DNA of 8,184 nt from the NCBI GenBank assembly GCA_900544195.1, contig UQUJ01000089.1:1-8184 (forward strand). The letters run 5' to 3'. The translations under genes were made by a program, and so were the position numbers. The notes beneath the pieces are model-generated. The model saw only the letters and a program-made list of their open reading frames with translations. It had not been told where the DNA came from and ran no database searches. Position 1 is the stretch's first letter, and each line of letters begins with the position of its first letter. The stretch is from an uncultured Alistipes sp. (GTDB lineage: Bacteria > Bacteroidota > Bacteroidia > Bacteroidales > UBA932). Below, piece by piece: positions 1-5,371 of this stretch.

Positions 1-4
1 AAAA

Positions 5-220
5 GGTCTGCCAAGGATGTCTCGTGAGCGAAAAGCCGCATTCTGCTCACGAAAGGGTCTTCCGAGGTTGTCTCGTGAGTGAGACGGCGCATTCTGCTCA
101 CGGAAGAGTCTGCCGAGGTCGTCTCGTGAGCGAGACGGCGCGTTCTGCTCACGGGAGAGTCTGCCAAGGTTGTCTCGTGAGCGAGACGGCGCGTTCTGCT
201 CACGAAAGGGTCTGCCGAGG
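5..220. repeat. 51-bp tandem repeat array (4 full copies plus a 12-bp partial)
   Basis: Full copies start at 5, 56, 107 and 158, and a partial copy covers 209-220. The period is exactly 51 bp, found by aligning the shared core GTCTCGTGAG at 19, 70, 121 and 172. Each copy carries a 7-bp inverted repeat, CGTGAGC then GCTCACG, separated by 15 bases (for example 125-131 with 147-153); copy 2 has CGTGAGT, a wobble version. Because 51 is a multiple of three, the array stays open in one frame on the plus strand as a 17-residue peptide repeat, and also on the minus strand. An ORF from 24 to 440 spans it, but I recognise no protein and its downstream half looks random. I read it as a non-coding minisatellite. 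The first four bases (aaaa) nearly match a copy end, so the array may extend left of the window. Confidence 0.9.
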
Positions 221-565
221 TGCTTTTGGGCGACGAAGAGTGTGTGTTGTCACCGAAGAGTCCCGTCATCCTTACTTACGTAATTCTGCCCTGCACCCCC
301 GAGCGACAAAATGGTACGAAAGTGTCGCCCAAGCGTGCCTCGCTGCACTCTCGGGCGACGATAAGTGCCAAAAGCGTTGCCCTGGAGTGTCGTCTTGGAG
401 TGGCGCGAGGAAGGATTCTGGAACGATCAAAGGAGCATAAATGGATGGTTTTGCTCTTGTCAAAGACAAAAACGCATACGACGGTGGCATTATATGGAGA
501 AAATGCGGCCGTCGTGATTGGTCAAGGCTCCGGGGGTGCGTTCCAGGGGATTTAGTTCCGATGTC
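221..565. other. Gene-poor intergenic stretch with inverted repeats upstream of pyrH
   Basis: I see no recognisable gene here. Open frames exist (for example to 440 and to 555 on the plus strand), but their translations show no domain, no family resemblance and odd composition. The stretch is rich in inverted repeats. GGGCGAC occurs at 228-234 and 353-359, and its complement GTCGCCC at 324-330. GCGACA at 303-308 can pair with TGTCGC at 323-328, which would exclude pairing of 324-330 with 353-359. An inner stem AGCG/CGCT (332-335 with 341-344) sits inside the last pair. Whether this is a structured RNA or only repeat debris cannot be decided from one sequence. Confidence 0.5.
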
Positions 566-599
566 TTAGGCTTATAACTTATTATTTTTTGTATATTTG
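566..599 (+). promoter_or_regulatory. Candidate Bacteroidota-type promoter for pyrH-frr
   Basis: TATATTTG at 592-599 fits the Bacteroidota housekeeping -7 consensus TAnnTTTG. There is no canonical TTTG -33 box, but TTAGG lies at 566-570, 21 bases upstream of the -7 box. The same TTAGG-N21-TATnTTTG arrangement recurs at 2082-2115. The local sequence is very AT-rich. Transcription would start around 604-607, giving pyrH a 5' leader of about 70 bases. It is the best promoter candidate I see between the repeat array and pyrH. Confidence 0.55.
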
Positions 600-678
600 T
601 GAATCGGGATGGCTTCGGGAGGCGAGGATGCCGATTGGAGGAGGCCTTGATTAACCATTTAAGATTCTGGAAAGCACT

Positions 679-1383
679 ATGTACAAGAGAGTTTTGCTTA
701 AATTGAGCGGAGAGAGCCTGGGCGGGTCCGTTGGAAAGGGACTAGATCCGGAGAGTCTGCGGAAATATTCAAAGGAGATCGCGCAGGCGGCGAAGGCCGG
801 GTTGCAGATCGCCATTGTCAACGGAGGGGGCAACATATTCAGAGGCCTCCAGGGGCTTGAGAAGGGGTTCGACAGGGTTGAGGGTGACCGGATGGGAATG
901 CTGGCGACCGTGATAAACTCTTTGGCGCTCAGTCAGTTCATTAAGGACGAAGGGGTGAAGGCCGAGGTCTTCTCCGCCACCCCGATGGAGCCTCTTGTGC
1001 GCTACTACAACCGCGACAACGCGGTCAAGGTGCTGGAGGAGGGGGGCGTTGCCCTCATCGCCGGGGGAACGGGCAGCCCGTTCTTCACTACTGATTCCGG
1101 CGCGGCTCTCAGGGCTCTTGAGATCAAGGCCGATGTCGTGCTGAAAGGAACACGTGTCGATGGAGTCTATACCGCTGACCCAGAGAAAGATCCTACCGCT
1201 GTCAAGTACGATGAACTGACCTTTGACGAGGCGATGGCGAAGCATCTCAAGGTTCTCGACCAGACCGCATACGCCCTATGCAATGACGGGAATATGCCGA
1301 TCATCGTCTTCGATGTGAACGGCGAGGGCAACCTGCTGAAACTGGTCAACGGAGAGAAGGTCGGGACGCTTGCCCATAAATAG
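679..1383 (+). CDS. pyrH: UMP kinase (uridylate kinase, PyrH)
   Basis: This cytoplasmic enzyme phosphorylates UMP to UDP with ATP, the committed step from de novo pyrimidine synthesis to UTP and CTP. The 234-residue length is normal for the bacterial amino-acid-kinase-fold family, which is usually hexameric. Visible family motifs are the N-terminal KLSGE phosphate-binding segment (residues 8-12), the glycine loop NGGGN (48-52), DRMGMLATVIN (70-80), the GGTGSPFFTTDSGAA loop (about 129-143) and KGTRVDGVYTADP (about 156-168). The ATG at 679 directly precedes the expected family start (MYKRVLLKLSGE), with only a weak GGAAAG upstream, as is usual in Bacteroidota where Shine-Dalgarno sites are often poor. 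frr follows after 66 bases on the same strand, a pairing common in bacteria, so co-transcription from the promoter near 592 is likely. Confidence 0.97.
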   Translation: MYKRVLLKLSGESLGGSVGKGLDPESLRKYSKEIAQAAKAGLQIAIVNGGGNIFRGLQGLEKGFDRVEGDRMGMLATVINSLALSQFIKDEGVKAEVFSATPMEPLVRYYNRDNAVKVLEEGGVALIAGGTGSPFFTTDSGAALRALEIKADVVLKGTRVDGVYTADPEKDPTAVKYDELTFDEAMAKHLKVLDQTAYALCNDGNMPIIVFDVNGEGNLLKLVNGEKVGTLAHK

Positions 1384-1449
1384 TCTTGTTGGAAACGGAC
1401 AAGGGTACGACCACAAAAGATTGATAAATAACAATTAACACAATACACT

Positions 1450-2019
1450 ATGCTTACAGACAAAGCGAAAGAGATCATCAATGGAGTGAAGTCCAAAATG
1501 GAGGACTCTATCCAGTTTCTTGAGGAAGACCTCAAGACCTACCGCGTGGGAAAGGCCAATCCGTCCATCCTCAACAATGTGATGGTTGACTACTATGGTT
1601 CCCAGACACCTATCCCCCAGGTCGCCTCGGTGACGGTTCCGGATGCCAGGACCATCGCCATCCAGCCTTGGGAGAAGAACATGATCGGGCCGATCGAGAA
1701 GGCGATCATCAACGCCAATCTCGGCTTTACACCTCAGAACAACGGCGAGGTGATCCGTTGCCCTATACCTCCGCTCACCGAGGAAAGGCGTAAGGAACTC
1801 ATCAAGAAGGCCAAGGCTACGGGCGAGAACATCAAGGTCGCTGTCCGCAACGCCCGCCGCGACGGAGTTGACGCTTTGAAGAAGGCCGAGAAGGCCGGAG
1901 AGTTCTCCGAGGACGTGCGCAAGGAGGGCGAGGACGAGATCCAGAAGGCCACCGACGCGAAAGTGAAGGCGGTTGACGAGCTCGTGTCAGCGAAGGAGAA
2001 GGAGATATTGACCGTCTAA
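1450..2019 (+). CDS. frr: Ribosome recycling factor
   Basis: RRF works with EF-G to split post-termination ribosomes and free the mRNA. The 189-residue protein is typical length. The diagnostic RVGKANPSIL segment is at residues 32-41. It is followed by VDYYGSQTPIPQVASV and the PIPPLTEERRKEL segment of the hinge and long-helix region. The C-terminal half is the charged helical bundle rich in Lys and Glu. The start at 1450 matches the family start (MLTDKAKEII). It lies 66 bases after pyrH with no clear terminator between them. After the stop there is a 10-bp palindrome (GCCTTAAGGC, 2025-2034) with no T-run, so I do not call it a terminator. Confidence 0.97.
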   Translation: MLTDKAKEIINGVKSKMEDSIQFLEEDLKTYRVGKANPSILNNVMVDYYGSQTPIPQVASVTVPDARTIAIQPWEKNMIGPIEKAIINANLGFTPQNNGEVIRCPIPPLTEERRKELIKKAKATGENIKVAVRNARRDGVDALKKAEKAGEFSEDVRKEGEDEIQKATDAKVKAVDELVSAKEKEILTV

Positions 2020-2081
2020 TGAATGCCTTAAGGCGGCTTGAATGAATGTTCATCCGCTATTTTGGTATATTCATTAAATTT

Positions 2082-2115
2082 TTAGGAACATTTTCTTCGG
2101 ATTTTACTATCTTTG
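2082..2115 (+). promoter_or_regulatory. Candidate promoter of the aromatic amino acid operon leader
   Basis: TATCTTTG at 2108-2115 matches the TAnnTTTG -7 box. TTAGG at 2082-2086 is 21 bases upstream, the same element and spacing as at the pyrH promoter. Transcription would start near 2120-2123, at or just before the first ATG of the leader peptide (2123). The transcript would therefore have almost no 5' untranslated region before the leader ORF. Confidence 0.65.
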
Positions 2116-2122
2116 CATCGTT

Positions 2123-2182
2123 ATGATGATGAGCACACGATTTTATTCTTTCGGATTTTATTTCTTTTACCGCGGCAGGTAG
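2123..2182 (+). CDS. Phe/Tyr-rich attenuator leader peptide of the pheA operon
   Basis: This is a 19-codon ORF, MMMSTRFYSFGFYFFYRGR, ending in TAG at 2180-2182. Five Phe and three Tyr codons fall within ten consecutive codons (2141-2170), matching the end products of the downstream operon. It plays the part PheL plays in enterobacteria: ribosome stalling at these codons when charged tRNA-Phe or tRNA-Tyr is scarce would let the antiterminator form. It lies just downstream of a -7 box and is followed immediately by mutually exclusive antiterminator and terminator hairpins. Three tandem ATG codons (2123, 2126, 2129) make the exact start uncertain, and there is no Shine-Dalgarno site. The peptide itself probably has no function beyond being translated. 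The assignment is by architecture, not by homology to a known peptide. Confidence 0.88.
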   Translation: MMMSTRFYSFGFYFFYRGR

Positions 2183-2185
2183 AGG

Positions 2186-2247
2186 ACCGGACGAGCGTGT
2201 GCAGGAATATTCAGAAAAAAAGATAGATGAATATGCGGCTGTCCGGT
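2186..2247 (+). promoter_or_regulatory. Antiterminator hairpin of the pheA attenuator
   Basis: ACCGGAC (2186-2192) is fully complementary to GTCCGGT (2241-2247). The pairing continues inward past small bulges: AGC (2194-2196) with GCT (2238-2240), GC (2201-2202) with GC (2235-2236), and ATATTC (2207-2212) with GAATAT (2229-2234). This closes an A-rich 16-base loop. The 3' arm uses 2238-2246, which are also the 5' arm of the terminator, so the two folds exclude each other. The 5' arm begins four bases after the leader stop codon. A ribosome terminating there would cover it, while one stalled at the Phe/Tyr codons (up to 2170) would leave it free. Confidence 0.8.
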
Positions 2248-2269
2248 GCTTTTCCGGGCAGCCTTTTTT
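2237..2269 (+). terminator. Attenuator intrinsic terminator upstream of pheA
   Basis: GGCTGTCCGG (2237-2246) pairs with CCGGGCAGCC (2254-2263) as a 10-bp GC-rich stem with a single U-G wobble and a 7-base loop (TGCTTTT). A run of six T residues (2264-2269) follows directly. It is a textbook intrinsic terminator placed after the leader peptide and before pheA, with no other gene it could serve as an end for. It should stop transcription when Phe and Tyr are plentiful. Confidence 0.92.
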
Positions 2270-2284
2270 ATTTGGTTGATTTCT

Positions 2285-2299
2285 TCACCGCTGCGGTGA
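2285..2299. repeat. Perfect 15-bp palindrome TCACCGC-T-GCGGTGA
   Basis: The 7-base arms TCACCGC and GCGGTGA are perfectly complementary around one central T. It lies between the attenuator terminator and the pheA start. It could be an operator for an unidentified dimeric regulator, or the first part of a dispersed intergenic palindrome together with the hairpin at 2308-2326. A one-base loop makes an RNA hairpin of the full stem unlikely. Confidence 0.5.
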
Positions 2300-2307
2300 G
2301 AGCAAGT

Positions 2308-2326
2308 CCCTCCCATAAGGGGAGGG
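2308..2326 (+). promoter_or_regulatory. Hairpin enclosing the pheA Shine-Dalgarno site
   Basis: CCCTCCC (2308-2314) pairs perfectly with GGGAGGG (2320-2326) around the loop ATAAG. The 3' arm contains GGAGGG, which ends nine bases before the ATG at 2336 and would be a good ribosome binding site. The hairpin could thus limit translation of pheA unless opened. Alternatively it is part of a dispersed intergenic repeat that happens to supply a purine-rich tract. The spacing is the main reason to prefer the start at 2336. Confidence 0.5.
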
Positions 2327-2335
2327 TGACGTGAA

Positions 2336-3178
2336 ATGATGATGAATATGACAAAAGTCGCGATACAAGGCTATAGGGGGTGCTTCCACGAGCAGGCGGC
2401 ACGGGAGTTCTATTCCGCGCGAGGGGAGGAGATCTCCATTGTGGAATGTCCGACCTTCGAGGGACTGTTCAAGGCTGTGGCCTCCGGTGAGGCCCAGGCG
2501 GCGGTGATGGCCATCGAGAACACGATCTCCGGAGGTCTCATCCCGAATTTCGAGCTGCTTAGGTCGAATCCCTACAAGATCAAGGGCGAGGTGTACATCC
2601 CCATACATCAGAACCTTATGGCACTTCCGGGACAGGATATCCATGACATAAAGGAGGTGCGGACGCACTATATGGCCATCAACCAGACTCGCCGGTTTTT
2701 CGAACGTAACTGCCCGTGGATCACGATGGTGGAGTCCGAGGACACAGCCAAGAGCGCCATTGACATCGCCGCCGGTGGGCTAAAGGGAGTCGGGGCGGTC
2801 GCCTCTGAACTGGCAGCCAGTCAGAACGGTTTGGAGATCCTGGCCCGCAGCATCGAGACCTACAAGCAGAACTTCACCCGCTTCCTGATTCTGGACGACG
2901 CCATCACGGTGCCACGCAGCGAAATCAACAAGGCGTCCCTCTGCTTCACCCTGCCACACAAGCCGGGTTCTTTGGCGCAGGTGCTTACGATTCTCTCGTT
3001 CTACGACATGAACCTCACCAGAATCCAATCCCTGCCGATCCCCGGGCAGGAATGGCAGTACTTTTTCTATGCGGACATCAAGTTCGCGACATACGGACGT
3101 TACCGTCAGGCACTTAGGGCGGTCAGACCTCTGATGGAAGGACTTAACATTTTAGGCGAATATAAATCTTCGATGTAA
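2336..3178 (+). CDS. pheA: Prephenate dehydratase with C-terminal ACT domain
   Basis: The enzyme converts prephenate to phenylpyruvate, the committed step to phenylalanine. The catalytic domain (about residues 6-190) is a two-lobed periplasmic-binding-like fold. Its motifs are GYRGCFHEQAA (12-22), IENTISGGL (60-68), THYMAINQTRRFF (110-122) and the catalytic TRF triad (181-183). The ACT domain (about 198-272) carries PHKPGSL (207-213) and TRIQSLP (228-234), equivalent to the GAL and ESRP motifs that bind Phe, so feedback inhibition is expected. There is no chorismate mutase domain, unlike E. coli PheA; that activity is in the fusion at the operon end. The start at 2336 gives MMMNM; the ATG at 2348 (MTKVAIQG) looks closer to the usual family start, but the ribosome binding site favours 2336. 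The aminotransferase starts two bases after the stop. Confidence 0.95.
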   Translation: MMMNMTKVAIQGYRGCFHEQAAREFYSARGEEISIVECPTFEGLFKAVASGEAQAAVMAIENTISGGLIPNFELLRSNPYKIKGEVYIPIHQNLMALPGQDIHDIKEVRTHYMAINQTRRFFERNCPWITMVESEDTAKSAIDIAAGGLKGVGAVASELAASQNGLEILARSIETYKQNFTRFLILDDAITVPRSEINKASLCFTLPHKPGSLAQVLTILSFYDMNLTRIQSLPIPGQEWQYFFYADIKFATYGRYRQALRAVRPLMEGLNILGEYKSSM

Positions 3179-3180
3179 TC

Positions 3181-4374
3181 ATGATCATTGAACCGGCAAA
3201 AAGAACATCATCTGTTCAGGAATATTACTTCTCCCGCAAACTTAAAGAGATGGACGCGCTCAATGCGGAGCGTGTGGCTCGCGGGGAAGACAGGATAATC
3301 AATTTGGGAATAGGCGCTCCGGACGGGATGCCTCCGCAGACGGCGATTGACGCTTTGGTAGAGGCGGCCCAAAAGCCAGGTAATCATGCCTATCAGAACT
3401 ATAGAGGTCTGCCGGAACTCAGACAGGCTTTTGCAGATTGGTATTCACGTTATTACGGTGTGACTCTTAATCCGAACGGCGGCATCCAGCCGCTTGTAGG
3501 GTCAAAGGAAGGAATCCTTCTTATCTCGATGGCGTTTGTCAATCCGGGAGACAAGGTGCTGGTTCCTGATCCGGGCTATCCGACCTACACTTCGGCATCT
3601 AAACTGGTTGGTGCCGAGATTGTTACATACGACCTGACGGAGGAAAACCATTGGTGGCCGGATTTCGGCGCTTTGGAGAGGATGGATCTTGAGGGTGTGA
3701 AGATTATGTGGACGAACTATCCGAATATGCCGACCGGTGCCAAGGCCACTCCCGAGCTTTATCAGAGGCTGGTGGATTTCGGGCGCAGGCACAGAATCTT
3801 GATAGTGAATGACAATCCATATTCATTCATCCTTTGCGGGAAGCCGCTGTCGATTCTGGCGGCGAAAGGGGCGGAGGAGTGTTGCCTCGAACTGAACTCG
3901 CTTAGCAAGGCGCACAATATGAGCGGCTGGCGAATCGGAATGGTCGGCGGCGCTCCGGAATATATCGCTGAAGTGCTGAAGGTCAAGAGTCAGATGGACT
4001 CGGGGATGTTCAAACCATTGCAACTTGCGGCGGTCGAGGCTCTTAACCAGTCGCCTGAATGGTTCGAGGAACTGAATTCTGAATATGTCCGCAGACGCGT
4101 GGCGGCAGGGAGGATATTTGACACCCTCGGTGCGGTTTATGACCGCGACACGGCTGGGCTGTTCCTTTGGGGACGGGTGCCTTCGGAATATGCCGGGAAC
4201 GGAATGACGGCCGGAGAGGTGGTTTCGGAACGCATTCTGCGTCAGGCGGGTGTGTTCATCACACCGGGCTTTATATTCGGAAAGAACGGCAACGACTTCA
4301 TCCGGATTTCGCTTTGCGCCAAGCCGGAGGTTCTTGACCGGGCGAACAAAGAAATAGAAAAAGTTATAGATTAG
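3181..4374 (+). CDS. PLP-dependent class I/II aminotransferase, likely aromatic
   Basis: This is a fold-type I aminotransferase of 397 residues. Motifs are YPNMPTGA (180-187), which packs against the cofactor, and NDNPYS (210-215) with the Asp that contacts the PLP ring nitrogen. SLSKAHNMSGWRIG (240-253) holds the Schiff-base Lys243 and the phosphate-binding Arg. FIRIS (373-377) carries Arg375, equivalent to the substrate carboxylate clamp. Its place between pheA and tyrA implies that it transaminates phenylpyruvate and 4-hydroxyphenylpyruvate to Phe and Tyr. This specificity is inferred from context; the sequence alone would also fit aspartate- or diaminopimelate-type enzymes of the same superfamily. 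The start lies two bases past the pheA stop, indicating tight coupling, and a 140-base repeat-rich spacer follows the stop. Confidence 0.92.
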   Translation: MIIEPAKRTSSVQEYYFSRKLKEMDALNAERVARGEDRIINLGIGAPDGMPPQTAIDALVEAAQKPGNHAYQNYRGLPELRQAFADWYSRYYGVTLNPNGGIQPLVGSKEGILLISMAFVNPGDKVLVPDPGYPTYTSASKLVGAEIVTYDLTEENHWWPDFGALERMDLEGVKIMWTNYPNMPTGAKATPELYQRLVDFGRRHRILIVNDNPYSFILCGKPLSILAAKGAEECCLELNSLSKAHNMSGWRIGMVGGAPEYIAEVLKVKSQMDSGMFKPLQLAAVEALNQSPEWFEELNSEYVRRRVAAGRIFDTLGAVYDRDTAGLFLWGRVPSEYAGNGMTAGEVVSERILRQAGVFITPGFIFGKNGNDFIRISLCAKPEVLDRANKEIEKVID

Positions 4375-4385
4375 GACACTTCGAT

Positions 4386-4494
4386 GCTTCGACAAGCTCA
4401 GCAACCGACAAGCTCAGCAACCGGCTCAGCAATTGCAAGCTCGGCAACCGAAGATTCAGTGACCGAAATGTTTGGTCGCCGAGCCTGTCGAAGC
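4386..4494. repeat. Inverted-repeat element with internal tandem units between aminotransferase gene and tyrA
   Basis: The outer arms (4386-4406 and 4474-4494, 21 bases each) are complementary at 18 of 21 positions. They begin GCTTCGACA and end TGTCGAAGC, and all three mismatches are A opposite C. Inside the left part, GACAAGCTCAGCAACC occurs twice in perfect tandem (4391-4406 and 4407-4422). Two shorter degenerate copies of CAAGCTCRGCAACC-type sequence follow (about 4423-4449). There is no T-run after the right arm, so it is not an obvious intrinsic terminator. This type of CTTCGACAAGCTCAGC-rich palindrome looks like a dispersed intergenic (REP-like) element. It breaks an otherwise nearly gapless operon and could tune the tyrA/aroF share of the transcript. 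Confidence 0.8.
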
Positions 4495-4514
4495 GACATT
4501 AAAGCAACGATGAT

Positions 4515-5369
4515 ATGATAGTAGGAATCATTGGTCTGGGCCTGATAGGCGGCTCGATGGCCATCGACCTGAAGAGAAGAGGATTCGCCCGGATAGTTCT
4601 TGGGGTGGAGGCTGACCCGGTGAACGCCGCCGCGGCCGAAAGGATGGAACTTGTGGACGAGATCGTCCCGTTCGAGGAGTGCGTCCGCAGGAGCGACATC
4701 ACTGTGATAGCCATACCGGTCGGCTCTGCGGTGAAGATGCTCCCGCAGGTACTCGACATATTCAAAGAGGAAGGGAACGGGACAAAGATCGTGATAGACA
4801 CATGCTCCACGAAGAGCAACATTGTCCGCGCGGCGCACTACCATCCCCTCCGCGGCCGCTTCGTGGCGACACACCCGATGGCCGGCACTGAATATTCAGG
4901 GCCTTGGGCCGCGATGCCGAACCTCTTCGACGGTAGGGCCTGCATATTCGCAAACACCGAGGATTCAGATCCGCAGGCGGTCAAGGTGGTTGAGGGACTG
5001 TATGATGCGTTGAATATGCGTCCGCTCTTTATGAACGCCGACAGCCACGACGTGCACACCGCCTATGTGTCTCACATCTCTCACGTCACCTCTTTCGCTC
5101 TGGCTCTGACGGTCCTTGAGAAGGAAAAGGATGAGAAGCACATCTTTGACCTTGCGTCGGGTGGATTCTCCTCGACCGTCCGGTTGGCCAAGAGTTCCGC
5201 CGAGATGTGGACCCCTATCTTGGCGCAGAACAGGGACAATGTGCTGCACGTCATTGACACATATTTGGAAAAGATGAGGCTGTTCCGTGACGCTATCGCT
5301 GACTATGACGGCGGACGGATCACGGAACTCATCCACGAAGCAAACAGGATTAAAAAGATTTTGAGATAG
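4515..5369 (+). CDS. tyrA: Prephenate dehydrogenase
   Basis: The enzyme oxidatively decarboxylates prephenate to 4-hydroxyphenylpyruvate, the committed step to tyrosine. The N-terminal Rossmann fold starts at residue 2 with IIGLGLIGGS (5-14) for NAD(P). THPMAGTEYSG (119-129) carries His120 of the active site. HDVHTAYVSHISH (178-190) is the conserved helix lining the substrate pocket. The helical dimerisation domain fills the C-terminus. At 284 residues it has no ACT domain and no fused chorismate mutase, so direct Tyr feedback is not evident. Arogenate as alternative substrate cannot be excluded. The ATG at 4515 is the only start that keeps the nucleotide-binding strand intact; an ATG at 4510 runs into a stop. 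The next gene begins two bases after this stop. Confidence 0.95.
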   Translation: MIVGIIGLGLIGGSMAIDLKRRGFARIVLGVEADPVNAAAAERMELVDEIVPFEECVRRSDITVIAIPVGSAVKMLPQVLDIFKEEGNGTKIVIDTCSTKSNIVRAAHYHPLRGRFVATHPMAGTEYSGPWAAMPNLFDGRACIFANTEDSDPQAVKVVEGLYDALNMRPLFMNADSHDVHTAYVSHISHVTSFALALTVLEKEKDEKHIFDLASGGFSSTVRLAKSSAEMWTPILAQNRDNVLHVIDTYLEKMRLFRDAIADYDGGRITELIHEANRIKKILR

Positions 5370-5371
5370 TT

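Noticed and set aside
5..220. The regularly spaced repeats as a CRISPR array.
   Set aside because: The units are contiguous 51-bp tandem copies without unique spacers, and no cas genes are near.
24..440. A 138-residue ORF running through the 51-bp repeat array.
   Set aside because: Its length follows from the repeat period being divisible by three. The part after the array shows no domain or plausible composition, and there is no ribosome binding site or promoter for it.
769..1245. A 158-residue minus-strand ORF inside pyrH.
   Set aside because: It is a shadow of pyrH with no family resemblance; several similar antisense ORFs across frr, the aminotransferase gene and tyrA were dismissed for the same reason.
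2025..2034. Palindrome GCCTTAAGGC after frr as a terminator.
   Set aside because: It has no loop to speak of and no T-run, so it does not meet the form of an intrinsic terminator.
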